DNA from: Noviherbaspirillum soli | Lineage (GTDB): Bacteria; Pseudomonadota; Gammaproteobacteria; Burkholderiales; Burkholderiaceae_D | Assembly: GCF_015352955.1 (NCBI RefSeq) | Contig: NZ_JACYOX010000031.1 | Location: 1-64,000 of the forward strand | Length of the DNA stretch: 64,000 nt | Direction: 5' to 3' | Shown: in pieces, positions 48,721 through 58,759 of the stretch | Position numbering within the stretch: the stretch's first letter is position 1 | Layout: each line of letters opens with the position of its first letter | Program-made: the position numbers and the translations under genes | Notes under the pieces: model-generated | Database searches by the model: none | Told to the model about the DNA's origin: nothing | The model's input: the letters and a program-made list of their open reading frames with translations, nothing else

Positions 48721-50130
48721 ATGTCATCCGCCGCCAGCGACATTCCGGGCCGGCTTGACCGTTTGCCATGGTCCGGCTGGCACTGGCGCGTGGTCATGGC
48801 GCTGGGCATTGCCTGGGTGCTCGACGGCCTGGAAGTCACGCTGATCGGGTCCATCGGCAGCGTGCTGGAGCGGCCTGATACGCTGGCCTTGAGCGCCGCG
48901 CAGGTCGGCTGGACCGGATCGATCTATATTGCCGGCGCCGTGCTGGGCGCGCTAATCTTTGGCCGCCTGACCGACAGGCTGGGCCGCAAGAAGCTGTTCA
49001 TGATCACGCTGGCGGTCTACATGCTGGCCACCCTGGCCACCGCGTTTTCCACCAGCTTCCTGTTTCTTTCCATCTGCCGCTTCATCACCGGCCTGGGCAT
49101 AGGCGGCGAGTATGCCGCCATCAATTCCGCGATCGACGAACTGATCCCGGCGCGGGTGCGCGGCCGGGTGGCGCTGTTCATCAACGGCAGCTTCTGGGTC
49201 GGCGCCGCACTGGGCGCGGCACTGAGCCTGGTCATGCTGGATGCGCGGGTATTGGGGCCGGCGCTGGGCTGGCGCGCCTGCTTCGTGCTGGGCGCGGTGC
49301 TGGCGGTGGCGATCGTGCTGATCCGTCGCCATGTCCCTGAAAGTCCGCGCTGGCTGCTGATGCATGGCCGGGAGGAGGAAGCGCGGCGCATCATCGAAGA
49401 CATCGAGGCGCAGGTCGAACGCCAGCACGGCGCGTTGGCGCCAGCGGCCCCTGGCCTGCATGCCAGCGGCCGCGGCACGCCGCCATTGCGCGAAGTGTTT
49501 TCGCTGCTGCTGCTGGACTACCGCATGCGCAGCCTGGTGGTGCTATCGATGATGGTGGCGCAGGCCTTTGTCTACAACGCCATCTTCTTTACCTACGCCC
49601 TGGTGCTCACCCGATTCTTCCAGGTGCCGGACAACCGGGTGGCGCTCTACATCTTTCCCTTCGCGCTGGGCAATGTGCTTGGCCCCTTTTTCCTTGGCCC
49701 CCTGTTCGACAGCCTGGGCCGGCGCCGCATGATTTCGCTGACCTATATCGCCAGCGGCATAGGCCTGGCGTTGATAGGCTGGGCCTTCCTCGCGGATTGG
49801 CTGAGCGCGACTGGCCTGGCGATCTGCTGGAGCGCGGTATTCTTCATCGCTTCCGCTGCCGCCAGCTCCGCCTATCTCACCGCCAGCGAGGTCTTTCCGC
49901 TGGAAATGCGGGCGCTGGCGATCTCGATCTTCTATGCGATCGGCACCGGCACCGGCGGCTTCATTGCGCCGGTGCTGTTCGGCTGGCTGATCGACAGCGG
50001 CGACCGTGCCTCGGTGGCCGCCGGTTATGGGCTGGGCGGGGCGCTGGCCATACTCGCCGGCCTGCTGGCGATGCGGCATGCGGTGCATGCGGAACGCAAG
50101 TCGCTGGAGGAAGTGGCGAGGCTTGGGTAG
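48721..50130 (+). CDS. MFS transporter (sugar/acid porter type)
   Basis: This protein of about 469 aa has 12 membrane segments and the MFS loop motif GRLTDRLGRKKLFM. RFITGLGIGGEYAAINSAIDELIPARVRGR and PESPRWLLMHGREEEARRIIEDIE are the sugar-porter/aromatic-acid style signatures. A second-half motif is PLFDSLGRRRM. The substrate cannot be read. ATG 48721 (MSSAASDIPG) is preferred; TTG 48673 or ATG 48679 would add an Arg-rich extension. It follows the BON gene with no clear terminator. Confidence 0.9.
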   Translation: MSSAASDIPGRLDRLPWSGWHWRVVMALGIAWVLDGLEVTLIGSIGSVLERPDTLALSAAQVGWTGSIYIAGAVLGALIFGRLTDRLGRKKLFMITLAVYMLATLATAFSTSFLFLSICRFITGLGIGGEYAAINSAIDELIPARVRGRVALFINGSFWVGAALGAALSLVMLDARVLGPALGWRACFVLGAVLAVAIVLIRRHVPESPRWLLMHGREEEARRIIEDIEAQVERQHGALAPAAPGLHASGRGTPPLREVFSLLLLDYRMRSLVVLSMMVAQAFVYNAIFFTYALVLTRFFQVPDNRVALYIFPFALGNVLGPFFLGPLFDSLGRRRMISLTYIASGIGLALIGWAFLADWLSATGLAICWSAVFFIASAAASSAYLTASEVFPLEMRALAISIFYAIGTGTGGFIAPVLFGWLIDSGDRASVAAGYGLGGALAILAGLLAMRHAVHAERKSLEEVARLG

Positions 50131-50179
50131 TACGGCAAACAACGCGCCTTGTCGATCGGGCGTTTCGCTCGGCAACACA

Positions 50180-51100
50180 TTATTTTCCTACGCCCAACGC
50201 GCCCGCCGCTTGCTCGCTTAGCTCCCCCGCCAGCAGCCGCACCGGCAATGGCAGCGCCTCGATATCGCGCAAGCCCATCAGCAGGGTGCGCTGAGCCCAG
50301 GCGTCTGTCAGGCGGATCATCTTCAATCCCATCGACCTCACATGCGGCTGCGCAGCCAGTTGCGGCAGCACGCCGATGCCCAGGCCGGTGCGGATCATGC
50401 CGCACACGGCGTCGAAGCTGCGCACGTGGATGCGCAGCCGCAGCGGCTTTTCCAGCCGGCTGCTTTCCGCATGCAGGCGCTCGGCCAGCGAGGTGGCATC
50501 GGCCAGGCTGACGAAGTCATAGTCGAGTGCATCGGCCAGCGACAGGCTCTTGCGCTGCGCCAGCGGGTGATCCCTGGGCGTGACCAGCACCAGCTGGTCG
50601 CGGCGGTATTCAAAGACTGCCACGCCTTCGGTCTGGGTGCGTTCGGCGAAGATGCCGATATCGGCGCGGTTCTCGCGCAGCGCCGCCACCACTTCAATGC
50701 TGTTGCGCTCTTCCAGCGTGATGCGGATGCCGGGATGGGCGCGCATGAAGGCGCTCAGGTCGTCCGGTAGGAACTGGGTGATGGCGGAGGTGTTGGCCCA
50801 GATGCGGATCTGCCCGCGCAAGCCGGCCGCATAGTCCGACATCGCGCCGGACAGGCGCTCCACGCTCTCCAGCACGTCCAGCGCATGCTGGAAGCAGACA
50901 TGGCCGGCTTCGGTCAGCTTCACGCCGTTGGCATGGCGGTAGAGCAGCGACACGCCGAGATGCTTTTCTAGGTCCGATATGCGCTTGCTGGCCGCGGCCA
51001 CTGCCAGATGGCACTGGCTGGCGCCGCGGGTAATGCTGCCGCTGCGGGCAACGGCAACGAAAAGCTGGAGGCTGACGAGATCGAAGCGGGCGAGATTCAA
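50180..51100 (-). CDS. LysR-type regulator of the LeuCD-type operon
   Basis: This 306-aa protein starts at TTG 51100 (NLARFDLVSLQLFVAVARSGSITRGA). The longer frame to 51592 is an artefact overlapping leuD. It has a helix-turn-helix (LAVAAASKRISDLEKHLGVSLLYR) and an effector domain (GQIRIWANTSAITQFLPDDLSAFMRAHPGIRITLEE...). It lies downstream of, and on the same strand as, the LeuD-LeuC-HMGL-CaiB genes. A dyad with T-N11-A at 55514-55540 in front of the operon is a plausible binding site. Confidence 0.9.
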   Translation of the reverse strand: MNLARFDLVSLQLFVAVARSGSITRGASQCHLAVAAASKRISDLEKHLGVSLLYRHANGVKLTEAGHVCFQHALDVLESVERLSGAMSDYAAGLRGQIRIWANTSAITQFLPDDLSAFMRAHPGIRITLEERNSIEVVAALRENRADIGIFAERTQTEGVAVFEYRRDQLVLVTPRDHPLAQRKSLSLADALDYDFVSLADATSLAERLHAESSRLEKPLRLRIHVRSFDAVCGMIRTGLGIGVLPQLAAQPHVRSMGLKMIRLTDAWAQRTLLMGLRDIEALPLPVRLLAGELSEQAAGALGVGK

Positions 51101-51243
51101 GGCGGGTTCCTGGCGACTGGCTGCCGGTTGCGCGGGCAGCGGCGGCGCCGCCGGATGGCGGGCGCCGCGTCGCATTCTGCCACAACAGGCACGTGGCCTG
51201 CACACCGCTGTTCCAGCATGCCGACCCCGGTTGGCACGCCGGC

Positions 51244-51879
51244 TCAGACCGCCCAGGGCTCCTGCTGCCTCCGCATTGCCTCGTAGGCCCGCACCTTGTC
51301 CGCATGCTGCAGCGTCAGGCCGATGTCGTCCAGGCCATTGATCAGGCGGTACTTGCGGAACGGGTCGACCTCGAAGCCTATCGTCGCGCCATCGGGAAGA
51401 CGGATCACCTGGTCCTGCAGGCTCACCGCCATGCGAAAGCCTGGCGTGGCCGTCACCGCTTGGAACAGCGCATCGACTTCCTGCTCCGGCAGCACGATGG
51501 GCAGAAGGCCGTTCTTGAAGCAGTTGTTGAAGAAGATTTCCGCGAAGGAGGGCGCAATGACCACGCGAAAGCCATAGTCCGCCAGCGCCCACGGCGCATG
51601 CTCGCGCGACGAGCCGCAGCCAAAGTTCTCGCGCGCCAGCAGGATGGATGCGCCCTGGTAGCGCGGTTCATTCAGCACGAATTCCGGGTTGACGGGCCGG
51701 CCGCTGTTGTCCTGGTCGGGCTCGCCGATGTCGAGATAGCGCCAGGCGTCGAACAGGTTGGGGCCGAAGCCGCTGCGCCGTATCGACTTCAGGAACTGCT
51801 TCGGGATGATCGCGTCGGTATCGACATTGGCCCGGTCCAGCGGCGCCGCCAGGCCTTCATGGGCGATGAATTTTTCCAT
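51244..51879 (-). CDS. leuD: 3-isopropylmalate dehydratase-type small subunit
   Basis: This 211-aa protein has the LeuD swivel domain with [60 protein letters not shown] and [18 protein letters not shown]. The start ATG overlaps the LeuC stop (TAATG). The position in a CaiB/HMG-lyase operon away from leuA and leuB suggests a catabolic isomerase or hydratase acting on a citraconate- or malate-like acid rather than leucine synthesis. That is inference. Confidence 0.93.
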   Translation of the reverse strand: MEKFIAHEGLAAPLDRANVDTDAIIPKQFLKSIRRSGFGPNLFDAWRYLDIGEPDQDNSGRPVNPEFVLNEPRYQGASILLARENFGCGSSREHAPWALADYGFRVVIAPSFAEIFFNNCFKNGLLPIVLPEQEVDALFQAVTATPGFRMAVSLQDQVIRLPDGATIGFEVDPFRKYRLINGLDDIGLTLQHADKVRAYEAMRRQQEPWAV

Positions 51880-53282
51880 TACTGCCACTCCCTCACATCG
51901 ACGAAATGCCCCATGATCGCGGCGGCGGCCGCCATCTGCGGGCTGACCAGGTGGGTGCGGCCGCCTGCGCCCTGCCGGCCCTCGAAGTTGCGGTTCGAGG
52001 TCGACGCGCAGCGCTGCCCCGGCCGCAGTTGGTCGGCATTCATGCCCAGGCACATCGAGCAGCCGGGTTCGCGCCATTCGAAGCCGGCGTCGATGAAGAT
52101 GCGGTCCAGGCCTTCTTCCTCGGCCTGGCGCTTGACCATGCCGGAACCGGGCACCACCAGCGCCTGCTGCACGTTCGGCGCCACCTTGCGGCCGCGCACG
52201 ATCTGCGCCGCGGCGCGCATGTCCTCGATGCGGGAGTTGGTGCAGGAGCCAATGAAGACCACGTCCAGATGAATGTCGGTGATGGGCGTCGATGGCGACA
52301 GTCCCATGTAGGCCAGCGCCCGCGCCATGCCCTCGCGCCTGACCGGGTCGGCTTCCTGTGCCGGGTCAGGCACGCAGCCATCGACCGTGGTCACCATCTC
52401 GGGCGAGGTGCCCCAGGTTACCGCGGGGCTGATGCGGCTGACGTCGATCACCACCTGGCGGTCGAATGCGGCGCCGTCATCGCCTTTCAGGGTGTGCCAG
52501 TAGGCCACTGCCGCATCCCATGCTTCGCCCTGCGGCGCGCCGGGCCTGCCGCGCAGGTAGGCGATGGTCTTGTCGTCCACAGCCACCATGCCGCAGCGGG
52601 CACCGCCTTCCACCGTCAGGTTGCACAGCGTCATGCGGCCTTCCATCGACAGTGCTTCCACCGCGTCGCCGGCATATTCAATCGCATAGCCGGTGGCGCC
52701 GGCGGTGCCGATCCGGCCGATCAGGGCCAGCGCCATGTCCTTGGCGGTCACGCCGGCCGGCAGCGTGCCATCGAAGCGCACCAACATGTTCTTCGACTTC
52801 TTGCCCAGCAGGCACTGGGTGGCCAGCACATGCTCGACTTCCGAGGTGCCGATGCCGAAGGCCAGGCAGGCGAAGGCGCCATGGGTGCTGGTATGGCTGT
52901 CGCCGCATACCACAGTCAGGCCCGGCAATGTAATTCCCTGCTCGGGGCCGATCACGTGCACGATGCCCTGGCGCGCGTCGCGCATGCCGATCTCGGTGAC
53001 GCCGAACTCGCCGCAGTTTTTTGTCAGCGTCTCGACCTGCAGCTTCGATACCGGGTCGGCGATCTCCACCGAGCGGTCCGTGGTCGGGATGTTGTGGTCG
53101 GCCACGGCCAGGTTGGAACGGATGTTCCACACCTTGCGGCCCGCCATGCGCAGGCCTTCGAAGGCTTGCGGGCTCATCACTTCATTGAGCAGGTGGCGGT
53201 CGATGTAGAGCAGGGTGGTGCCGTCTTCCTCGACATGCACCGCGTGCCGTTCCCACAATTTGTCGTAGAGCGTTCTGTTCAT
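51879..53282 (-). CDS. leuC: 3-isopropylmalate dehydratase-type large subunit
   Basis: This 467-aa aconitase-family subunit starts at ATG 53282 after GGAGGAG. It shows [52 protein letters not shown], and the 4Fe-4S Cys positions in [17 protein letters not shown] and [40 protein letters not shown] is also present. It forms a heterodimer with the overlapping LeuD. Operon context argues for a catabolic paralogue. Confidence 0.94.
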   Translation of the reverse strand: MNRTLYDKLWERHAVHVEEDGTTLLYIDRHLLNEVMSPQAFEGLRMAGRKVWNIRSNLAVADHNIPTTDRSVEIADPVSKLQVETLTKNCGEFGVTEIGMRDARQGIVHVIGPEQGITLPGLTVVCGDSHTSTHGAFACLAFGIGTSEVEHVLATQCLLGKKSKNMLVRFDGTLPAGVTAKDMALALIGRIGTAGATGYAIEYAGDAVEALSMEGRMTLCNLTVEGGARCGMVAVDDKTIAYLRGRPGAPQGEAWDAAVAYWHTLKGDDGAAFDRQVVIDVSRISPAVTWGTSPEMVTTVDGCVPDPAQEADPVRREGMARALAYMGLSPSTPITDIHLDVVFIGSCTNSRIEDMRAAAQIVRGRKVAPNVQQALVVPGSGMVKRQAEEEGLDRIFIDAGFEWREPGCSMCLGMNADQLRPGQRCASTSNRNFEGRQGAGGRTHLVSPQMAAAAAIMGHFVDVREWQ

Positions 53283-53304
53283 GTCTCCTCCTTCTCGGTC
53301 AGTC

Positions 53305-54243
53305 TCAGGCCTGCGGGAATTTCTCTGCGAGCCAGACCGGGGGCGCATAGCGGCGCAGGCGGGTGCCGGCCTGTGCCAGCTGGCTCGTCACCGTGCGGCC
53401 CACCAGGCCGGACAGCGTGCCCACCACTTCCAGCAGCTGGTCGACATCGACGCCGGTTTCATAGCCCATGGCGTTGAACATGTGGACCAGTTCCTCGGTG
53501 CTGACATTGCCGCTGGCGCCGGGTGCGTAAGGGCAGCCGCCCAGGCCGCCGGATGCGGCGTCGAAGCGCCGGATGCCCGCGCCGTAAGCCGCCAGCGCAT
53601 TGGCCAGACCCATGCCGCGGGTGTTGTGGAGGTGGATCGTCACCGGGGTCTGCAATTGCTGCAGCAGCACGGTGCTGAGCTGGCGCACCTGCTCCGGGTG
53701 GGCCATGCCAGTGGTGTCGCAGGCGGTAATGCCCGCCGCGCCGGAATCAGCCAGCGCCTGCGCCAGGCGCAGCACTTCAGCCTGCTCGATCTCGCCCTCG
53801 AAAGGGCAGCCGAAGGCGGTGGACAGCGATACATTGCATGGCAGGCCGAGCTTTCCGGCTTCGCGCAGCACGTCCTGCAGGCCGGCCAGCGACTGCTCGC
53901 GCGTCATGCGCAGGTTGGCGCGGTTGTGGGTTTCGCTGACCGACATCACCAGGTTGATCTCGTCCGGCTTGCCTGCAACTGCGCGCTCCATGCCGCGCAG
54001 GTTGGGCACCAGCGCTGTGTAGCGCACGCCGGGCACGCGGCGGATGCCGGCCATTACAGCGTCGGCATCGGCCAGCGTCGGGATCGCCTTGGGCGAGGTA
54101 TAGGAGGTGACTTCGATGCGTGCAAAACCGCAGGCCGACAGCGCGTCGATATAGGCGATCTTGTTCTCGGTGGGCACGAATGCCTTTTCCATCTGCAGGC
54201 CGTCGCGCGGCGATACCTCGTTGATCTCGATGCGTTCGCTCAT
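53305..54243 (-). CDS. HMG-CoA lyase-family protein
   Basis: This 312-aa TIM-barrel protein has [45 protein letters not shown] and the HMGL signature region [15 protein letters not shown]. Metal-binding [20 protein letters not shown] and [23 protein letters not shown] follow. The family cleaves 3-hydroxy-3-methylglutaryl-CoA or citramalyl-CoA-like thioesters to acetyl-CoA and an oxoacid. It overlaps the CaiB stop by 4 bases and lies 22 bases before leuC. Confidence 0.92.
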   Translation of the reverse strand: MSERIEINEVSPRDGLQMEKAFVPTENKIAYIDALSACGFARIEVTSYTSPKAIPTLADADAVMAGIRRVPGVRYTALVPNLRGMERAVAGKPDEINLVMSVSETHNRANLRMTREQSLAGLQDVLREAGKLGLPCNVSLSTAFGCPFEGEIEQAEVLRLAQALADSGAAGITACDTTGMAHPEQVRQLSTVLLQQLQTPVTIHLHNTRGMGLANALAAYGAGIRRFDAASGGLGGCPYAPGASGNVSTEELVHMFNAMGYETGVDVDQLLEVVGTLSGLVGRTVTSQLAQAGTRLRRYAPPVWLAEKFPQA

Positions 54244-55442
54244 GACACGATTCCCTTTGCTTTCAATGCATTGATGTCTTCGGCGGTGAGGCCGGCCTGG
54301 CCGAGTACGGCGTCGGTGTGTTCGCCCAGGGTCGGGCCGCGCGCATGGATTGCGCCCGGATTGCCCGACAGCCTGGGGATGATGCCCGGCACGTCCACTT
54401 CCAGGCCATCGGCGGAGCGCACCTTCTCGATCACGCCCCGCGCCCGGTAGTGCGGGTCCTCGGCGATGTCTTTGGCGGAATAGATGCGGCCGGACGGCAC
54501 CGAGGCGGCTGTCAGCCGTTCCAGCGCCGCATCGAGACCGAGCGTGCTGGTCCAGGCTTCGATGGCGGCGTCGATCTCCTCCACGCGCGCGGCGCGGCCG
54601 TCGTTGCGCGCCAGCGCCGGGTCGTCTGCCAGGTCCTGGCGGCCGATCAGGGCCATCAGGCGCTTGAAGATGGAGTCGCCATTGCCGGCGATGAGCACAT
54701 ATTCGCCATCGGCGCAGCGGTAGGCATTCGAGGGCGCGATGCCGGGCAGGGCGCCGCCGGCCGGCTTGCGGATGGCGCCGAAGGCCGAGTATTCCGGCAG
54801 CAGGCTCTCGCTCAGGTTGAAGATGGATTCGTACAGCGCCACGTCGATCATCTGGCCCACGCCGCCGCGGGCATCGCGCTGGTACAGGGCCAGCAGCACG
54901 CCCAGCGCGCCATGCAGGCCGGCGACGGTATCGCCCAGCGACACGCCGGCGCGCACCGGCACCCGGCCCGGCTCACCGGTGATGTAGCGGATGCCGCCCA
55001 TGGCCTCGGCAACGGCGGCAAAGCCCGGCTCGTCGCGCTTGGGTCCGTCCTGGCCGTAGCCCGAGATGCGCAGCATGATGAGCTTCGGGTTCAGCTTATG
55101 CAGTTCTTCCCAGCCCATGCCCCATTTCTCCATGGTGCCGGGGCGGAAGTTCTCGATCAGGATGTCGGCGGATTCCGCCAGGCGGCGCACCAGCGCCTGG
55201 CCTTCCTGCTGGCGCAGGTCGATGCAGACCGACTGCTTGTTGCGCGACTGCGCCTGCCACCAGACCGAGGTGCCGTTGTGCAGCATGCGCCATTTGCGCA
55301 GCGGGTCGCCGTCGCCCGGCGTTTCCACCTTGATGATCTCCGCGCCAAAGTCGGCCAGCGTCTTGGCCGCGAAGGGGCCGGCAATCAGCTGGCCCAGCTC
55401 CAGTACCCTGATGCCGGAAAGAATCTGCTTGTCCATGTCCAT
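54240..55442 (-). CDS. CaiB/BaiF-family CoA transferase
   Basis: This protein of about 400 aa is a class III CoA transferase with GIRVLELGQLIAGPFAAKTLADFGAEIIKVETPGDGDPLR. The catalytic Asp region is NKQSVCIDLRQQEGQALVRRLAESADILIENFRPG, and ISGYGQDGPKRDEPGFAAVAEAMGG follows. It moves CoA from a donor such as succinyl-CoA to a carboxylic acid. First gene of the - strand operon; ATG 55442 or 55436 is the start. With the lyase and isomerase it makes a complete activation-and-cleavage route for a C5-C6 hydroxyacid. Confidence 0.92.
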   Translation of the reverse strand: MDMDKQILSGIRVLELGQLIAGPFAAKTLADFGAEIIKVETPGDGDPLRKWRMLHNGTSVWWQAQSRNKQSVCIDLRQQEGQALVRRLAESADILIENFRPGTMEKWGMGWEELHKLNPKLIMLRISGYGQDGPKRDEPGFAAVAEAMGGIRYITGEPGRVPVRAGVSLGDTVAGLHGALGVLLALYQRDARGGVGQMIDVALYESIFNLSESLLPEYSAFGAIRKPAGGALPGIAPSNAYRCADGEYVLIAGNGDSIFKRLMALIGRQDLADDPALARNDGRAARVEEIDAAIEAWTSTLGLDAALERLTAASVPSGRIYSAKDIAEDPHYRARGVIEKVRSADGLEVDVPGIIPRLSGNPGAIHARGPTLGEHTDAVLGQAGLTAEDINALKAKGIVS

Positions 55443-55513
55443 TCCCGATGCTGAAAGAATGGCATGGAGTGTGCAGCGCGGCATGGCGCCGTCCAAAGTC
55501 GTATTTCGCTAAG

Positions 55514-55540
55514 CCGGCTTTCGCCAATGACGAAGGCCGG
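55514..55540. promoter_or_regulatory. LysR-type operator candidate
   Basis: CCGGCTTTCG-CCAATGA-CGAAGGCCGG is an inverted repeat with 10-bp arms (9 of 10 paired) and contains T-N11-A (55521 and 55533). It lies between the CaiB operon and the divergent Bug receptor gene, the expected place for the LysR protein encoded at 50180-51100. Confidence 0.55.
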
Positions 55541-55676
55541 GCATGCGCCGGCATGGCAAAACGATTATATGATCCGGCCTGCCAGCCAATCCCCGCGTGA
55601 TGACGCCGCGATCTGCGTAGACCGGGGCCAGCGGTGCCAGAACTTCCCTGTGACCTAAGAATGTTGGAGACAAACC

Positions 55677-56636
55677 ATGTTACGCAAACTCGCCTGCACC
55701 GCGCTGCTGGCCGCATCCGCCGCAACCGCCTACGCCCAGGACTTCCCGAGCAAGTCCATCACCATCGTGGTCCCCAATCCGCCCGGCGGTCTGGTTGACA
55801 CCTCGGCCCGCCTGGTCGGCGATCCGCTGGCGAAGGTGATCAAGCAATCGGTGGTCATCGACAACCGTCCGGGCGGCAGCGGCAACATTGCCTACCAGGC
55901 AGTGGGCCGCGCCAAACCGGACGGCTACACCCTGCTGGCTTCCTATTCCGCCTACCACACCGGCAATCCCTGGCTGATGAAGGACCTGCCCTGGGCGCCC
56001 AAGGACTTCGCGCCGGTGGCGCTGGTGGCGGTGGCAACCAATGTGATCACCGTGCATCCCTCGCTGCCGGTTAACACCCTGAAGGAATTGATCGACTACC
56101 TGAAGAAGAACCCGGGCAAGGTCAACTATGCATCGCAGGGCAATGGCTCGCTGTCGCATCTGGGCACCGAGCTGTTCAAGCAGCAGACCGGCACTTCCAT
56201 CACCCATGTGCCCTACAAGGGCTCGGGCCAGGCCATCCAGGACGTGCTGGCCGGCCAGGTGCAGATGTTCATCACCACGCCGCCCTCGGTGATCCAGCAT
56301 ATCCAGTCGGGCAAGCTGAAGGCGCTGGCGGTGGCCGGCAAGTCGCGCCATCCGAACCTGCCGAATGTGCCCACCACGGCCGAAGCCGGCGTGCCGGGCT
56401 TCGAGCTGGAAGCCTGGGTCGCCCTGTTCGCGCCAGCCGCCACGCCGCAGCCCGTGATCGCCAAGCTGACCCACGACATCAAGCTGGCGCTGGAGCAGCC
56501 TGAAACCATGACCCGCGCCGCCACGCAGGGCGTTGAAGTGCGTTACCTGCCGCCGGAAGCGCTGGGCAGCCTGGTGAAGAAGGAACTGGATTACTGGGGG
56601 GATGTGATCAAGAAGGCGCACATCACGCTGGATTGA
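55677..56636 (+). CDS. Bug/TctC-family receptor beside the CaiB-LeuCD operon
   Basis: This 319-aa protein has a signal peptide (LRKLACTALLAASAATAYAQ). Bug motifs follow: FPSKSITIVVPNPPGGLVDTSARLV, DNRPGGSGNIAYQAV, KPDGYTLLASYSAYHTG, VPYKGSGQAIQDVLAGQVQMF and LPNVPTTAEAGVPGFELEAW. TTGGAGA precedes the ATG. It is divergent from the CoA transferase and probably binds the acid that operon degrades. Confidence 0.92.
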   Translation: MLRKLACTALLAASAATAYAQDFPSKSITIVVPNPPGGLVDTSARLVGDPLAKVIKQSVVIDNRPGGSGNIAYQAVGRAKPDGYTLLASYSAYHTGNPWLMKDLPWAPKDFAPVALVAVATNVITVHPSLPVNTLKELIDYLKKNPGKVNYASQGNGSLSHLGTELFKQQTGTSITHVPYKGSGQAIQDVLAGQVQMFITTPPSVIQHIQSGKLKALAVAGKSRHPNLPNVPTTAEAGVPGFELEAWVALFAPAATPQPVIAKLTHDIKLALEQPETMTRAATQGVEVRYLPPEALGSLVKKELDYWGDVIKKAHITLD

Positions 56637-57424
56637 GTAGTGCGATGCGACCCTTGATTGAAGGGTAAGCGTGGGTAAGAAGCATAGCCCGGGTGGAGCG
56701 TAGCGAAACCCGGGACCAGCCGGTCTTATTTTTTGGCCCCAACTGCAAATGCCCCGGCATCCGGGTTGAAGCGGCAGCCCTGACGCTGAACCTAACCGCT
56801 TGCGCCGGGCAGGAGGTTCCTTCGAATGCCGGCTGCGCTCTTGTGAGGATTTTGGCGACTGGTTATCGGGTTATCCCGGGTTTCGCCTTGCTTCACCCAG
56901 GCTACGCTGGTTGGCGACGGAAGAGTGGCCAATGCTGCTTGTAGGTTGGCGTTGATAATGCGCTTCTGGTAACTGGGCTGGATATGGCGGCCTTTACTTA
57001 TCAAGCCAGGATAGCGCAGTACCTTTTCATGCGATGTCCCAATTACAACGCCTTTGCTTTGGTTCGATGAGGTCGTCATTCTTCCTTTAGAAAAAGCATT
57101 TTTGAGAGGCGAGTACAAACGTGAAGTGGAGAACGATTGTGAGAAGCTATACAGGAGTATGGAATTGGTCTACGTAAAGCATTGTTCACGCATTAATTCC
57201 ATCAACGCCAATCGCTGCAAGGTAAATACAGTAAAAATATTAAAAAAACTAGTTGTATCAGGCGATCAACTTGAGTACGATATTGCATTTGCGCAATAAA
57301 TTAATGATTTCAAGATGGATTCTGCATTCGCATACAACCTCGTTTAAAACATAAGGGAAACCAGGGCCGTTTCCTCATTTTTAAAAATTAAAAAGCTGTA
57401 ATCCGATAGTCGAAATTTATTGCC
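56637..57424. other. 788-base region with repeats and no confident gene
   Basis: It holds the repeat pair at 56688-56909 and then an AT-rich stretch before the HD-GYP gene. An 81-codon frame on + (57054-57299) and a 108-codon frame on - (56792-57118) overlap each other in part. Neither has a good Shine-Dalgarno or known motif. The promoter of the HD-GYP gene should lie within the last 120 bases. Confidence 0.5.
56688..56909. repeat. Inverted pair of a dispersed hairpin repeat
   Basis: CCCGGGT...ACCCGGG (56688-56714) encloses GGAGCGTAGCGAA. A diverged copy in opposite orientation lies at 56875-56909 (CCCGGGTTTCGCC...CACCCAGGCTACG). This GTAGCCCGGGTGGAGCG type is a common dispersed repeat in proteobacterial intergenic DNA. 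Confidence 0.65.
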
Positions 57425-58735
57425 ATGCTTAAACAGATAGATACAGCTGAGTTACAGCTAGGCATGTATGTAGCCAAGATCAGCGAAAGCTGGTTTGAGT
57501 CACCATTCTGGCGCTCAGCATTTTTGCTATCTAATGAACAGGATATTCACACCCTGTTGGAGCACGGTTTTACCAGCGTATGGATCGATACGAGCAAGGG
57601 AATCGATCTCGAATCCATCCCCGCGCAGTTCTCGACTGATAGTGAAGCGAAGCCTGAAAATGATGTTTCGAATGCAGATGGTGTCGCTAATAAGGCTGAG
57701 TCACCTTTAACGACAATACCCCTGGAAAGCAAAAGTCGCGCGGAATCGTATGGCTTTGGCGATCCTCGGCCAGTCGCGCCGGACGAGCCACGGCCGGCGC
57801 CATTGGATACCGAGCGGGCGCGCGCAGCAGCTATCTGCGGTAAGGCGCGACGCGCAATGGTGGCTATGTTTCAGGAATTACGCATGGGCCGGGCGGTCGA
57901 TGCGCAAACCATGTTGCCGGTGGTCGATGAGATTTCCCAATCGGTTTTGCGAAATTCCGATGCGCTGATCGGCTTGGTGCGTCTTAAGACCAAAAACGAT
58001 TATACCTATATGCATTCGGTGGCTGTTTGCGCGCTGATGGTAGCTCTTGCTCGCCAACTAGGCCTGGCCGAGAGTATCGTGCAGGAGGCTGGCTTGGCTG
58101 GCTTGCTTCATGACATTGGCAAGATGGTTGTACCGAATGACATCCTCAACAAGCCAGGCTCACTTACCGACGATGAGTTCCGAATCATCAAGTCGCACCC
58201 AATGTCTGGGCACCGGATTCTAATGCAGGGGCAAGGAGTGTCTGAAGGTGCCCTTGACGTGGTGTTGCATCACCATGAAAAATGGGATGGCTCAGGTTAT
58301 CCGCATGGACTGGCTAGCGAGCAAATCAGCCGCTTAGCGCGCATGGGCGCTGTCTGCGATGTCTACGACGCACTTACATCGAACAGACCGTACAAGGAAG
58401 GATGGTGTCCGAACAAGGCAATCCGCCAGATGGCAGGCTGGAAAGGTCACTTTGATCCAGTGATTTTCCAAGCGTTCGTCAAAAGTGTGGGGATCTACCC
58501 CGTTGGCACTCTGGTTCGCCTGGAATCGGGCCGGCTTGGCGTAGTTATGCAGCAAGGGCGTAATTCCCTGCTGCAGCCGCAAGTCAAGATCTTTTTCTCG
58601 ACGAAGTCAATGACACATATCGCCCCGGAAGTGTTGGATCTGGCAGCGTCACATGCGCGTGACAAGATTGTTGATTGGGAAAATCCGGATAAGTGGAAAT
58701 TCAAAAATCTCGATCAAATGTGGGTGCATGGCTGA
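57425..58735 (+). CDS. HD-GYP c-di-GMP phosphodiesterase with DUF3391 domain
   Basis: This 436-aa protein has an N-terminal DUF3391-like region (IDTAELQLGMYVAKISESWFESPFW...FLLSNEQDIHTLLEHGFTSVWID). A Pro/Glu-rich linker with low sequence complexity follows (about 75-135). The HD-GYP domain carries HDIGK (LLHDIGKMVVPNDILNKPG), IKSHPMSGHRIL and the intact HHHEKWDGSGYP. It should hydrolyse c-di-GMP to GMP, in contrast with the GGDEF/EAL protein at 29651-32356. Codon use is less GC-rich than in the core genes. Confidence 0.93.
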   Translation: MLKQIDTAELQLGMYVAKISESWFESPFWRSAFLLSNEQDIHTLLEHGFTSVWIDTSKGIDLESIPAQFSTDSEAKPENDVSNADGVANKAESPLTTIPLESKSRAESYGFGDPRPVAPDEPRPAPLDTERARAAAICGKARRAMVAMFQELRMGRAVDAQTMLPVVDEISQSVLRNSDALIGLVRLKTKNDYTYMHSVAVCALMVALARQLGLAESIVQEAGLAGLLHDIGKMVVPNDILNKPGSLTDDEFRIIKSHPMSGHRILMQGQGVSEGALDVVLHHHEKWDGSGYPHGLASEQISRLARMGAVCDVYDALTSNRPYKEGWCPNKAIRQMAGWKGHFDPVIFQAFVKSVGIYPVGTLVRLESGRLGVVMQQGRNSLLQPQVKIFFSTKSMTHIAPEVLDLAASHARDKIVDWENPDKWKFKNLDQMWVHG

Positions 58736-58759
58736 AACCAATAAGAGATGGCAGTATCC

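Noticed and set aside
51101-51592. N-terminal extension of the LysR gene into leuD
   Set aside because: The extra 164 residues overlap leuD and the LysR fold begins at TTG 51100.
57054-57299. 81-codon + strand frame in AT-rich DNA
   Set aside because: There is no Shine-Dalgarno, family motif or neighbour support, and its start overlaps an equally long opposite frame.
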